Positions 33,115 through 45,100 of a stretch of DNA of 64,000 nucleotides are shown here, one piece after another. A program made the position numbers and the translations under genes. How positions within the stretch are numbered: position 1 is the first letter of the stretch; every line of letters begins with the position of its first letter. The notes beneath the pieces were generated by a model, which searched no databases, was not told the origin of the DNA, and saw only the letters and a list, made by a program, of their open reading frames with translations. Location: positions 209,241-273,240 of the forward strand of contig PYSS01000042.1 of the NCBI GenBank assembly GCA_003049465.1. Direction: 5' to 3'. This stretch comes from Magnaporthiopsis rhizophila (Eukaryota > Ascomycota > Sordariomycetes > Magnaporthales > Magnaporthaceae).

Positions 33115-35028
33115 ATGTCTTCGTCGGCGCTGTCAGGGAGCCGCACGCCGGCTAAAACCGAATGCGAAGTGTGCTGTGGGATCGGGGCACTTTTAACCAG
33201 TGCAACTGTCGAAGAACTTGCCGAGGGCGAGGACGCGGGTTGTTCACTGTGCGGAATCCTTCGCCGTGTCATTGATACGCACGCGCCGGGCCGGCCACCG
33301 GACGAATGCTTATCTCTTTGCCATGGACTCGGCATCTACGAGATGGTAGTCGGGGGCTATGCCGACAACCGTATCAAGATCTCAGTTTACGGACACGACC
33401 GCCCGGGTGCGGAGATGAGGCCCGAATACGAGGCCGGGTTGTACAAGACGACACCTGCCGACGCCGTTGTGGATATCATCGGAGACACGTCCTCATCTCT
33501 GGCCATGAGCAAAATTCGCGGCTGGATCGAGAACTGCCGGGAGAACCACGAGGGCTGCCGTCTCGCGACGCCACAACCACTGCCGACGAGAGTTCTCGAC
33601 GTTGATCCTCCAAACGGCAGGGTGATCCGCCTCTACGAGACTAAAGGAGAGGTCGAGCAATATGTTTGCCTTAGCCATTGCTGGGGCGGACACCAGCCTC
33701 TTAAAACCGAGTCTTCAACCATCGACGCTCGAAAGGAGTGCATCAGCTGGGATCAGTTGCCTCGGACGTTCCAGGACGCCGTCGCCATGACCAGGGCCCT
33801 CGACGTCCGGTACCTGTGGATTGACAGTCTCTGCATCGTACAAGATGATGCGGAGGATTGGCAGCGGGAGTCGGCCAAGATGCACCTCACCTACCGGGGT
33901 GGCTATCTCACCCTTGCGGCGTCCAGCAGCGCCGGTCCTGGTGGCGGCCTCTTTCGCGACGTTCCGCCCGAGTACCGCCTGCGGGTTTGGGATCTGAACG
34001 GTCAACGCATCCTCACGCGTCGCAAGATCCCCCACATCGACTCTGCGTACGACTATCCGCTCATGCGCCGAGGGTGGGTTTTCCAGGAACGGGTCCTATC
34101 GCGGCGAGTCCTTCACTTCTCGACGGCTGAGCTCGCGTGGGAGTGCATGGAAGACAACGCCTGCGCGTGCGGCCAATTCTACCAACACCTCGGCGTGAGA
34201 GGCTCTCTACTAGCCCCGAAAGAGCGATACCGCCCGATCGACGAGCCAAAGGGATGGCTCATGTTTGTATGGCGGAAGATTGTGATGGATTATTCTAGGA
34301 TGCAACTCTCATACGAGAAGGACGTCTTCCCAGCGCTGTCTGGCGTGGCCGAATTGCAACGGGCCGTGCGGGGCTCGACATACCTCGCTGGTCTTTGGAG
34401 CGACACGCCCATCTACGACTTGCTTTGGCGCGTACCCAAGATCTGGAATTTGCCCGTCCGCGAGTTCCAGTACGACCGGGTGGCACGTCCGTCGGGGTGG
34501 CGGGCACCGACCTGGTCATGGGCTTCGGTCAAGTCGGCAGTCGAGTACGAGGAAATGGCAGGCTTCTCGTCTGAGCTTACGAGGTGCGAGGCCACCGTTG
34601 AACGCGCCGGGGAGAGCGAGACGGGGGAGCTCGAGTCGGCCACGCTCGAGGTTTCGGGCATGCTGGTTGAGGTGACGATCCACCGGGCGCGCACTGACGA
34701 GGAGCGACATCGGCACCGCACGGCGTATTTGAAGTTTGGGGATCTTGGTATCAATTTTGAAGAAGATTACGATATTTGAGGGGACCCAAGTTCTCTGGTC
34801 GAAGGAGACGTTTTGTTTTGCCTACTCGTCGGGAAGTGGTCCGGGTCGGGGTCCAACGGAAACAGATATGACAAGCTGTGGTATATGGTGCTTAACCAGG
34901 TGGATTCGGACCCTGACGAATATGAACGGGTTGGAGTGGCGACTATACCGGCGGGTGAAGGAGCGTGGGAAATATACAAGGATTTTCTTTGCAGTCATGT
35001 ACTGACAGAGGATGTGTACATCATTTAG
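33115..35028 (+). CDS. HET-domain protein with an in-frame TGA near the 3' end
   Basis: From ATG 33115 the frame runs 554 codons to a TGA at 34777-34779. The N-terminus has the CEVCCGIGALL / CSLCGILRRV cysteine pairs common before HET domains. The HET domain spans about residues 183-330, with YVCLSHCWGG, AVAMTRALDVRYLWIDSLCI and YLTLAASSS; then comes RRGWVFQERVLSRRVLHF and, further on, RAPTWSWASV. The same frame reopens directly after the TGA and runs 82 codons to 35028 with clear family C-terminal sequence (LFCLLVGKW, ERVGVATIPAGEGAWEIYKD). The TGA is thus an internal stop, most simply CGA mutated to TGA. The best candidate splice (donor GTATCA) gives a 43-nt intron in the wrong frame. The product may be shortened by 83 residues but keeps its HET domain. 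Confidence 0.85.
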
Positions 35029-38000
35029 GGTGGGTAGCGGCAAAAGAATTTCGCTCGCGAGCTGCGGCGCTCGGAAGCAAAAAGTGGAGGTCGCGACGAC
35101 AGGCAGCGGCAGCCCTTTGACCCAGCTCGACTGCAAGCTGTAAAAGGCATCGGCATCGCTAACTGATCATTGCAATGACGTAGCCCAAGACAAGGCCGTA
35201 GGCAGGAGGAGCATTTGGCCCACAGTCGGGAGTTGATGGCGGCACGAGCTGAAGCTCAATCTACGGTCTTCGGAGCTGTGCTTGCCCCCGATGGTGTCGA
35301 ACCGCCGCCTTTGGCTTCGAGCGCGTCGTGAAGGTCACCCCTGACGGCCTTGGTTAGCTGGAGATGGTAGTCCTGCGTGGGGACCCCTTTGGGCAAGTCC
35401 ATGCTCGTATGTAGGGTTTGACAACGGCGGGTATGTGGGACAAGGCCCAGCTGCGAGTCGACTGCGGTCTCCGGCGCTGGTGGCACGGCCGAGGGCGAGT
35501 ACGGGTGGCTGCTTTCGAGTGTTGGTGCCTGGTGGCAAGCAGCATGACGAGAATGAGACACGAGTCTGCTTCTTTGACGTGTCTGCTGGACCTCGGGCTC
35601 GTCGAATGTCAGCCGCCTGCGCGACGTCGGGGTTTACAAGGAAAGCGGCTTGCTTTTCACCTTCCCACACCCCGGGTTGAGGACATCTGCTGGTCTGGGG
35701 TTGCCGCCATGCTTGTTGGTTGGCGCGGTGGCTTCGACGATGTGGCAACGTCACGTAGAGGAGACGGCCCGCTGGGAGGCATGGCTGGGGCCGTAAATCG
35801 ATCCTTTCCTGGAAGACGTCGGCACCGATGTGGGGCGGCCAGGCAGCCTCGCTTGCCCTTGCAGGTCGCTCAGGGCACTTAGGTTTGGACTTTGACGACA
35901 CGCACATCCGCGGATGTTACGAAAGGACCGAGATCTTGTAAGCAGCACACCGCTAAACACCGTCGTCCTGGCTCCCCAAACTTTGCCTGGGCAGTGAGTG
36001 TGGCGTCGGCGTCGTATGCTCGCGATAGCTGGGCTCAATGCAGCATTGTAACCGTACCCGGCGAGAGGGGGCTGTTGTGAGGACGGTGACTAGGCCTTAA
36101 CCTGTGATGCTGATTGTGCGTTGTCAGTCCAGGTTCCCAAAGAAAACATGCGTGTAGGGTTGGTGCTGCAAACAGGGAGGGCGCACATTCCGCTGTCCAT
36201 CTTCCGACCACCCAAACTGTCTCGCCACGGCGAGCATCCCCGACATCGTCCAGTGCGCCCTTGGAAATGCCTAGTCTATGGGTTGCCGCGGCTCGAGTTG
36301 TCAAGGCGCTAGGGGCTGTTGACCGAGGCCTGAAGGGCCGAGATGGGCATTGTTGGAATTTTGGTGGTGTGCTAGACGGAGACGGCGGTGTCGATTGCCC
36401 GCAGGAGTGTCGTCCTGCCGCCACTATTGTAGGAGGCTAGTCCCTAAGAGCGTGTGTTCGGTTGAGGCTAGAAAAGAAAACTCACGACAAGGGGGAGACA
36501 CTGCCCACCTAGTGCTTGCGTTTCATTACCCAATTTTGCGCTCCAACCATGTTACAGCTCAGCGTGCGCCCCGCGTCCTGCTCGGCGCCGCGCCTGCAAA
36601 TTATAGACCTCCCATTCCACGACTTGAGCCCTCCGTCTTGATCAGTCCCAATCCGTTCTCGAGGCAAGCGTTTCTCCAGTCGAAAATGCCGTCGAACACG
36701 CAGCCGTTCCCCGAATATCCTGTCGGCAGCCATGGTTAGGAAAGTGGACGGAGGACGTACGATAAGCGGCTGCTGGATAAGGCTAGAGGCGTCGAGGCGC
36801 TGCTGCGAGTCGCGCGCCACCTGATGCCCGTCCAGTACCTTTCCATAAACCCGAAGGACTTGACGCTGCTGCCCAGCTAGCATTCAGCTCGGCCTGGCGC
36901 TGCGAGTCCATCACAAAGACCGCGCCGATACCCCATCCACATGAGTATCCCGAGCGGCTTGCTCCGCCGCCAAAGGCACTGCAACAAGGAAACGCGGCGT
37001 ACAAGCTCCAGGCTCGTCGGCAGAAATTGTTTCAAGACGTCCCTTTTAAATCGGCTATGCATTACTGGACGTCATTGTCTATTTTAGGCTTCGCTTAGCC
37101 ACTCTTTACTCTCGTCAGGTCTGCTGGAAATACTCCTCATGCATTGTGCATCCGGCTCCCGGCATTTTCTTCGGCTAGGACCGCAGTTGTTAGTCATTGC
37201 CAGCACCGTTTTCATACAAGTTCCAAGTCCTGCTCCACGCCATGCATAAAGCCTCGGCGCTGTCCTGTTGTGTGCTCAGTGGCGGCGAGGCGACACAAGG
37301 ACGGGGGCACCCCACTGTATTTAAATATGGCTGGTATGCCGGCCAACCCCTGAGCGTCCAGGACTGATGGAGGCGGACCTGCGTGTAAGCCAACAGCCGC
37401 AAATAATACGAATACATAAAGAAAGCAGCGCGAGGCTGCTTTTCCTAATCTACTTTATCATTTCGCAAATCCACGGCGCAGATTTTTAAAGGACGCACGC
37501 ACGCCCTCCCTGGATAGCCCAAGTTATCCTCAAGCGACCGGCCTTGCCCACCCTACGTCGACCATGGCTACAGCGGGATCGGGCTGTCAGACTGGACGTG
37601 GTGCAAGCCATTGCAAGGCCCCGTCGTGTGGACCAAGAACTGCCGCTCACAGAGCGGCAGTTGCTGGACTGCCGGTGAGACCAGCTCGGCGTTGGGCGAG
37701 CACGCGCGAATTTCCACGTCCAGGGAGCCCCGCGGCGCCCGACTTTCCGTTCCTTATTTGGAAACCCCATGGTGGCGACGATTGGTGGGGAAACCTCAGC
37801 AGTTCCACCCCGTCGCGGGGGGATAGGGTCCCATCGCGGCTCAAAATAGGAAGCCCGAGCGAAGAAGCAGCTCGATTCGTGACATCTCAAACGGGCCAAC
37901 GGGGCTCATCGCGAAGCCAAGACCTGCTCATACGAAGCTTTATGCTACTTTTGGCAATGCCTAAAGGTGTCCTGATTTTTACCATGTGCCTGGCGTTTTG

Positions 38001-38099
38001 CTATATATGCTCGACCTGAGCGCTGCTCGGCGAGAACAAGGAAAGTCCTATTCTGGTACTACCGATTAGTCTGTCACATCACTTTCCTAAAGTTCAAAC
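35029..38099. other. 3.1-kb gene-poor region
   Basis: No intact gene is convincing. Open frames at 35335-35907 (minus) and 36035-36424 (minus) lack domains. At 37530-37690 plus, one frame reads like part of an unknown secreted protein (YSGIGLSDWTWCKPLQGPVV) and could be a relic. Minus-strand sequence near 36510-37000 has protein-like stretches in alternating frames (FGGGASRSGYSCGWGIGAV; RVYGKVLDGHQVARDSQQRL), unrecognised. Confidence 0.4.
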
Positions 38100-38954
38100 A
38101 TGCAACTCACCTTGTTGCCCGCAGCCCTCGCCCTCGGCTGGTTCTTCGGCGCGTCTGCCCTGCCGACCAGCCAGCAGGCAGCCGCCCCGGATGTCAAAGA
38201 CGCCCAGCAGGCAGCGACCCCGGATATCAAAGAAGCCCGGCAAGCCCCTCGCATCTTCCTCTGTGGCGACAGCACCATGGCCCGCAACACGGGCGGCGTC
38301 ATCGACGGCTGGGGCAACTACCTGGCCAAGTACGTGACGGCCACGGTCGAGAACAAGGCCCTTGGCGGCCGCTCGGCGCGCTCCTTTACGAATGAGAAAC
38401 GGTTCCAGGACGTGGCCAACCAGGTCCGCGCGGGCGACGTCGTCGTCATGGAGTTTGGCCACAACGACGGCGGCTCGCCCCGGTCCAACGACAACGGCCG
38501 CTCGGCCTGCCCGGGCTCCGGCACCGAGACGTGTAAATCGGACAAGACGGGCGAGACCGTCTACACCTTCAACTACTACATCATCCAGGCCGCCAAGCTC
38601 ATGCTCAGCAAGGGCGCCACCGTCGTCCTCAGCTCCCAGACGCCACGCAACCAGTGGGAGGGCGGCAAGTACAACGGCGAGCCGAGCCGCTTCGTCGACT
38701 ACATGATCACGGCGCACCGTGCCCTGGCCGACTCGCGCGTCACCTTTGTCAACCACAACCAGGCCGTGAGCAACATGTACCGCAAGATGGGCAGCGGGCC
38801 GGTGAACGCCTTGTACCCGCAGGACCGGACGCACACGGGTCCAAAAGGCGCCGACCTTTCGGCGCAGGCCTTTGTCCAAGCCGTGTACCAAAAGCTGAAC
38901 GGGGAAACGCCCCTGTTGCGCTTTGTGAAGACGCCAGTGAACATTGTGTATTAG
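38100..38954 (+). CDS. Secreted rhamnogalacturonan acetylesterase (SGNH hydrolase, CE12-like)
   Basis: A single-exon protein of 284 residues. Residues 1-20 are a signal peptide (LLPAALALGWFFGASA), followed by a short Ala/Pro-rich stretch with an imperfect repeat (QQAAAPDVK / QQAATPDIK). The SGNH blocks are all present: GDSTM with Ser58, GGRSARSF (block II Gly90), GHND with Asn122, and DRTHT with Asp242 and His245. The GGRSxRSF and DxTHT forms are specific to the rhamnogalacturonan acetylesterase group, which removes acetyl esters from the rhamnogalacturonan I backbone of pectin outside the cell. No carbohydrate-binding module is seen. Its neighbours are HET genes, so it is not in a pectinase cluster. 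Confidence 0.9.
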   Translation: MQLTLLPAALALGWFFGASALPTSQQAAAPDVKDAQQAATPDIKEARQAPRIFLCGDSTMARNTGGVIDGWGNYLAKYVTATVENKALGGRSARSFTNEKRFQDVANQVRAGDVVVMEFGHNDGGSPRSNDNGRSACPGSGTETCKSDKTGETVYTFNYYIIQAAKLMLSKGATVVLSSQTPRNQWEGGKYNGEPSRFVDYMITAHRALADSRVTFVNHNQAVSNMYRKMGSGPVNALYPQDRTHTGPKGADLSAQAFVQAVYQKLNGETPLLRFVKTPVNIVY

Positions 38955-39034
38955 GGACGTCAGGGCTTGTTGCGAGCTGGATTGGGCTGCGTGGTTAAAC
39001 TGTACATAATTAAAAATAAGAAAAGACGCGAACT

Positions 39035-41224
39035 TCAATGGATTTCAAATCTGTGAATCGCTAGCTCCCCGCTCCGAACCTTTTCCGCGGCCTCACCTTC
39101 CATGAAGCCCAAAATGAAACAAGGACCCACGTGCGTGTAATAGGAGCCGTTCTCCTCCTCTCTCAAGACGACCGGTGTTGTGCAGCCAACCAAGACACAT
39201 ATCCTGTCTCCTGCCTGGGCCGCATCCGGAACCCAGCCGATGTACCCGCTTGAGGTTGAAAAGAGCCGGAAACCACAAGAGCAGCCGTTGTAATGAGCGA
39301 GCACCTTGGGGGTCCACTCGCTCAAAGCATTCAGGACTTGCCGATCCGAGGTCCACCTTTGATCAGCCGGCCCCCCCGGTAGGAGGGTCTCGAAGAGGCG
39401 CGCCACACTGTCCGCCTCTCCGGCCGTAATTCCCAACTCTCCGAGCCGCGCGCTGATAGTCTTGCCGAAATCGTGCGTCCACAGCCGCGGCTTGGCGACC
39501 GAGGCGAAAGCCGCCAGCAACAAGCCCTGGAGCTGGGCAGTATCCGTGCCCCAAGGTGATTCTCGGGTCACGGTATAGTCGAAGACGATGGTCCTCAGGA
39601 TCGCCTGCAGTCGCGGGATCCCTGTTGGGTATGTGTCGCCGTCTGGCCTTTTGTTTTGTTGTATGACGAACTGGAAGATTCCGCCGTCAGTTAGTCTGTG
39701 CTCCAGTTCCACTTCTCCGACGGTCTCGCACTCGCAGCCGGTTGCCTCCAACCAGCGGTGGTGTAGAACGGACGCGGGCGCGCCGGCGTCGGCGTGCGCG
39801 TCGCGTAAGCCGGAGTCGGCCTTGGAACTCCAGCCTGCGCAGCGCTTATTTTTACTGGAAATCGCCTGCCAGTTCGGGACCCAAGAGGGTAATGTCGACA
39901 AAAAGCGCCTGGTCCTCGGGGGTATTCCCGATCGCCAGAGAATTCCGAGGTTGTTCGCAGACGCAATGTAGCTTATGGCGAGCTCGCAAAAAAGGTCCTC
40001 GGGTGACTTGTCGTAATCAAGAGTGATGGAACTCCCTATGATGTCGCGGATCGCGTACAGTTTATCAAGTGGATTCGTGGCTTTGAAGCCTGCTGTTGCT
40101 ACCAAAGCCTGGTATTCCTTGACGCCGTCGAGCAATTCGCGGTAACGATTGCTGTGCGATCTGATAAGATCAATGGTGTGCAGGACAGTGCCGGGTGGCG
40201 ACAAAATAAGGAACGCTTCTAAGCGCCGCCTTGCGCTTGGCGCGATACAGTGAGGCATCGCGACCTGCCCTGATAAGAACTGCTTCATGAAGTGGTAGAA
40301 GAGTTGCAGCACAGTATCAGAAATGAATGTTGTGCCAGCCAGTACGACTCTGTGCCTCGCCAGGGCCATTTCCTGGATGACCCAGACACGAGACCAGTAA
40401 GGCACCCGGAAGAACTCGCGAATGGCGTCCCAAGATCTGATCCGAATGACCGGTGCTTTAACCCAAGTCCGCTGACTGTCCGTGGTTTCCACGCTGTCCT
40501 GGTCGTCCATGTGATCGTCATCCGTAGGGTTTGTGTCGAACAACACATCATCCTGGGTCTTCATCGGTATGGCAAGCCCCTCAAAGTAAAGGTCGGCCAT
40601 CTCATCGATTTGGTTAACGTCCTCGTTGTCCTCGCCGTCCTCGTCGCCCGGGTTATAATCGGGATTTACCAGCATGGGATACTTTTCCATCCAGTCCAGA
40701 TTTTTAAAATTGTGTTTTGCGCGGACCGACTCCTTAGCGATGATTTTGAATGCTTTGATGGCCAGAGCTAGGTCGCCGCTCACATCGGGGCCCAGCCAAG
40801 AGATGACCAACCATGCATTCGTATAAATCGCTCCCATCTGGGCGACCTGGTGACCCTTCTCCTTGTTCTTGCTCTGGTCAATGCACAGAGCATCCACCCA
40901 GAGGAAAGGTGGCGACTCTTGCTCAGCGACCTGCTTGATCGCTCGGATGTGCTGCAGGGCCGCCGCCAGATTGAGTGTGACTGGGTGCCTCCGATTATTA
41001 ACGACGATGTCTCGGGTCTTGGAGGCGTCGCCCCAGACGTAAGACAGGGCCATGTATGTGGGGGCGGAGTCCAGCGGGAACGAGCGGAGTCGATATCTCG
41101 GTGTGGCTTTGGACCCCACGAGCTGCAAGAGCCTGAACTGACGTTGGGATGTGTCCAGAGGGGAGTAAATCGAGTTCGATAAAGAGCCGCTTGAGGCTGA
41201 GGCTGAGGCGTCGGGAGTTGCCAT
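39035..41224 (-). CDS. HET-domain protein
   Basis: The ATG at 41224 (MATPDASASA) gives 729 residues; an in-frame ATG at 41299 adds 25 residues that look like leader. The HET domain starts at once: YMALSYVWGDASKTRD, then FLWVDALCIDQ, VAQMGAIYTNAWLVISWLG and, further on, PYWSRVWVIQEMALAR. This is the common SYxWG / WxDALCIDQ form. The long C-terminal part shows the usual features of this class (NPLDKLYAIRDIIG, LPSWVPNWQA) and ends with FRLFSTSSGYIGWVPDAAQA and LGFMEGEA, typical of full-length HET proteins. No frame break is seen, so it appears intact. A very acidic insert (DEDGEDNEDVNQ) interrupts the middle. The role by family is non-self recognition and cell death; the partner is unknown. Confidence 0.9.
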   Translation of the reverse strand: MATPDASASASSGSLSNSIYSPLDTSQRQFRLLQLVGSKATPRYRLRSFPLDSAPTYMALSYVWGDASKTRDIVVNNRRHPVTLNLAAALQHIRAIKQVAEQESPPFLWVDALCIDQSKNKEKGHQVAQMGAIYTNAWLVISWLGPDVSGDLALAIKAFKIIAKESVRAKHNFKNLDWMEKYPMLVNPDYNPGDEDGEDNEDVNQIDEMADLYFEGLAIPMKTQDDVLFDTNPTDDDHMDDQDSVETTDSQRTWVKAPVIRIRSWDAIREFFRVPYWSRVWVIQEMALARHRVVLAGTTFISDTVLQLFYHFMKQFLSGQVAMPHCIAPSARRRLEAFLILSPPGTVLHTIDLIRSHSNRYRELLDGVKEYQALVATAGFKATNPLDKLYAIRDIIGSSITLDYDKSPEDLFCELAISYIASANNLGILWRSGIPPRTRRFLSTLPSWVPNWQAISSKNKRCAGWSSKADSGLRDAHADAGAPASVLHHRWLEATGCECETVGEVELEHRLTDGGIFQFVIQQNKRPDGDTYPTGIPRLQAILRTIVFDYTVTRESPWGTDTAQLQGLLLAAFASVAKPRLWTHDFGKTISARLGELGITAGEADSVARLFETLLPGGPADQRWTSDRQVLNALSEWTPKVLAHYNGCSCGFRLFSTSSGYIGWVPDAAQAGDRICVLVGCTTPVVLREEENGSYYTHVGPCFILGFMEGEAAEKVRSGELAIHRFEIH

Positions 41225-42188
41225 GTTTGAGATCCAAATGCTGAACGAGGAGAAAACGTTGAGAATGGATGGTTTGCGAGGGGGGTTTGCGAAAAACACG
41301 ACAAATTGAGGTCTCAGCCTCGAAAGTTACCTACAGGTAGGTACCTGGCATCAGTTACTTGTGTAGCTGGGAGATAGGCATTCGTATGACAGCAGTGCCG
41401 GCAGCCTTTATATTTCAACCGGCTCCATTTGGGTGCATGAATTTAAAGCAGTGTCAGGAGGGGAGCAAAAATTACTCACCCTTTTTTCCCTTTTTTTCCT
41501 ACTTTTTTTTTTTTTCTTTCGGGCAGCACTGCAAATGGGTACTGGATGTGTGGCTGAACAAATGTGCTTTTACTGCATGTATAAATACTAGTGTGATGGA
41601 GCAAAGCCGTCTCCGATGATCCGATTCGACAATTTTGGTGTGGTGTTCAGCTTGGGTACCTACTGTGCTCGCGGCTGAAGTTTGGTTGGGCTGCCCGCAT
41701 TTTACCGCCTTTTTGCTCCTTTGTTACTTTCCTGCCTGTTCGGCGAAGCGTTTCGCGACGTGGCCAATGGTTGGAAAACTCAAAATGGTCCCTACTTGTA
41801 GGTTAGGGACCCACTCCCGCGTCCCTCACCATCAGGGCCCCTACCTCCCTGCCACCGAGCCCTTTGGGCGTTTCGACAAGCCGCGCCGCCCGATGAGTCC
41901 TGTTCGGGCCGTCGCCGCTTGTCACGGACCAACCCCGGGTCCTCCTTAGCTAGGGTATATAAACGGTGTCACGGGACAAGACCAGCGTTATACACGCTAC
42001 ACTAAGGCCAAAGAGGAACGTTGTTATAGCTGGGATTACATCCGACGTGGGAACATACAGGCCGATGCAAGCTTGTGCATCGGATGGATGGACCGGTCCG
42101 CCCACATTCGGAGGAGTCACCTCTGCTCGTATAGGTTTAACGAACCAGCCCCGGCGGCCCTTCCTTTCACCCCGCAAAAAAAAAACTT
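41225..42188. other. Intergenic between HET gene and giant gene
   Basis: It contains the HET promoter on the minus strand and the 3' flank of the giant gene. A T-rich run lies near 41485-41520. No gene seen. Confidence 0.5.
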
Positions 42189-45100
42189 TCAGATGGTGCC
42201 GTCGGCGGGCGAAATGTTGGACGCGAAAACAAACACCGTCTCCATCAACCAGTCCCTGACCTCGAGCCACGGCGCCCTCCGCACGGAGAAGGCGGCCAGC
42301 TCGACGGACCTGTCCCGGGCCATGCGCGCTCCCCACAGCAGGTTGAAGCTGTCGGCCCTGTTTGCGTCCATCTTGCCCCATTTGTCGTCCCACTGGTCGT
42401 ACCCGCCGTGCTGCTTTTGGTCCTGGCCCTTGTATGTGTGGAAGTTCTCAACCGCGCCCAGCTGCGCCCACTTGCCGGGAGCGAAGACCTCGGTCTGGCC
42501 CGGGAGCAGGTCTCCCGGGTTGAGCAGGGTCCGCCGCAGGTGCGCCTTGGAGTACGAGTCCTGGAGCGTGTGGAAGAGCGAGCCCAGCGCACGCCGCCGC
42601 ACGTCGAGCTTGGTGAACTTGGTCTTGCCGCCCGCCAGCAGCGTCGTCACCGTGTCGGAGCCTTTGGGCTCCGAGACGTCGTTGAAGAAGGTCGACAGTC
42701 TGTAGATGGTCGTGTTGAACTGCTGCTCGCACGCCACGTCGGCGATCCGGTCCGTCGGCTTCACCCCCTGGTCCGTCGCGAGGCAGTACATGGCCTGGGC
42801 CCAGAGCAGGATCTTGGCCGGCGTGTCGTGCGGGTCCTCGCCCTTGGCCGAGGCCATGGAGTGCAAGAACTGCAGGTCCCAGTAGTGCGACCGCTCCGTG
42901 ATGGCCCAGTAGTGCTTTCGCGCCTCGTCCGTGTCCTCGCCGCGCTCGTGCTTCTCCGGCCACGTGAAGTGGTCAAAGTACCACGTCCTGGCCCCAAAGA
43001 AGTCGTAGTTCCAGTTGTCGTCCGTCAGGTCCTCGAACAGGTAGTTCTTGGGGTCGTCGTTGAATGTCACGCCTCGGATGTACTCGTGCGTGCCCGCGCT
43101 TGCCTTCTTGACCGTCTCGGTGGACGCGGCAAGGCCCGACTGGATGAGTGCCGACAGCACTAGCGTCTCGTGGACCGGGGAGACGCCGATCCCGGGAAGC
43201 GGGAAGTCGATGCCGAACCCCTCGCCCGGGTCGTCGTCCCTGGGGCTGTTCGGGTCCTTGATCTTGTCGGCCAGGTGAACGATCTGCGTAAAGAGGTCGC
43301 CCTTCCTGTCCGTCGCCATCTCCTCGTATCCGATCAGGAAGTCCTTGAAAGACTGCTGCTTGATGCTGCCATCCGTCGGGTTGATCCAGGTGAACGTGGT
43401 ATTGCCGCCGTTGTCGTTGCCGTCGCCGTCGATCTGGGTCAGAACCTTGGCGTGAGGCGAGAAGAACGATCCCGGAGCCGAGTCCGTCGTGACCCAAAGA
43501 GGCCCGTACGTCTTCATCCAGTCGACGAACTTGGATGGCGGATACGAGGCCGGCGGCTCGGACGCGAAGCCCATGCCCTTGATGAATGCGTCCTTCTGTG
43601 ACGCCGGCATGCCCTGCGCCTTGGTCCACATCTCGACGTAGCCGTCGCCGGCGAACTTGAGCGCCTCCTCGGGCGTGAGCTTCTTGCCCGCCTTCCAGGA
43701 CGCGAGCATCGTGGCCGCCGCCGCCCAGCACGTCGGCGTGTTGACCTTTTGCTGCACCACGGGGACGGCGGGAGTCACCTTGGCGAGGTTGCTCAACGTC
43801 CCGCCAGAGCCGCTCGGCGATATCTTGACGGTGGACACGTTTCCCTCGCCGTCCACGGTCGTGGCCTCGACCGACTTGTTGCCCGTGACGGCTGCCACTG
43901 CTGCGTCCTGGAGGGTCGTTTTTGCCGCGGCCTTTTGCTGCTCTGTGGCGGCCTTTTGCGCCTGGCCGCCGTCGATCTGGTTCTGAATGTGCTGCTTGAC
44001 GAGGGCGCCGGCTTCCTGCTTCGTCAGCAGGCCTGAGTCCTGGGCCAACTGGATCCTGCCCATGATCTGGGACGAGTTGGACGTGTTGTGGGACTGCACA
44101 GCCATGGTCGTAGCCGCGCCTGCCGCAGCCCGCGCGGCATCCATGTTTGCGGTGTAGGTCTTTATAGCATTCTGCTGATTCCCCTCCAGACCCGTGATGT
44201 CTTTGAACACGCCGGACTTGCCAAGAAGTTCCGTTATGCCGGCCAGTCCCGCTCCGGGGTCTGGGTTGGACGGGGCGTTCTGGATCGAAATCATGGGGCT
44301 GGAGAAGTCCTTGACCTGCGGCGTGTATTGCGTCACCCCGGGGACGGGCGGCTGGATCGCACCGATGGCTGTGGGCTCGTCGGTGGTGAACTTGGTCCAG
44401 TCCTGCGACGAGTCCGGTTTGACCTTCTCGCAAGAGTCGCACTGGCCCATCATGACTTCACTGTAGACACCTCGAGATGGAAGGCTGATTCGGTAAGGAG
44501 AAGGAGGGATTTCAGGCCGGTAGAAGTCGAGCAGCGACGGACCGCCATCTTCGTCGTCCTCGCCGCCCTTGAGGATCATGGAGACGTCCACCTTGTAGCC
44601 TGGCGACACTGGGAACACCATTGAGTTGCCGGCCATGGCAACGGGCGAGTTCTTCAACACGGAAGAAAGGCTGTGGTAGCCAGCCGATGTGCCGTCGCGA
44701 TTGTAGACCTCGATGTGGAAGCCGTCGAGCAGCATGAACCGCCTTTGCGCGTCGAGCGAGTAGAGGACGACGCGGTTGTAGTACTCCAGGTTCTGGTTCA
44801 AGTGTGTAATAAGGCGCTGGGCCAGCCACTGGTCATCTGCCTTGGGATAGCGCTGCTCGAGTTCCGACACGGGGCAGTAGACCGTCACGCCGTCTAGCAG
44901 GTCGTTGTTGACAGCCCCGTTGTAGAGCAGACCGTTGAAGTGCTGCGTCGAATAGGAGATGCGGAGGTTACGGACGTTGAACTCGACACCCGCGGTGATG
45001 AGGTCCTGGGCGTTGTTGACCGGGCATCGGAGGGTGAGGAACTGGATGTCCTTGCGGGGACGATTGGCAGTGCCGGAGAACGTCAGCGTAACCACCTGGA

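Noticed and set aside
36509..37062. Possible minus-strand gene
   Set aside because: Some protein-like words but no family, start or consistent splice sites; left as intergenic.
38094..39038. 314-codon minus-strand frame
   Set aside because: Antisense of the acetylesterase; Val/Arg/Ala/Gly-rich shadow.
42408..44624. Several long plus-strand frames
   Set aside because: Antisense shadows of the giant gene with skewed composition.
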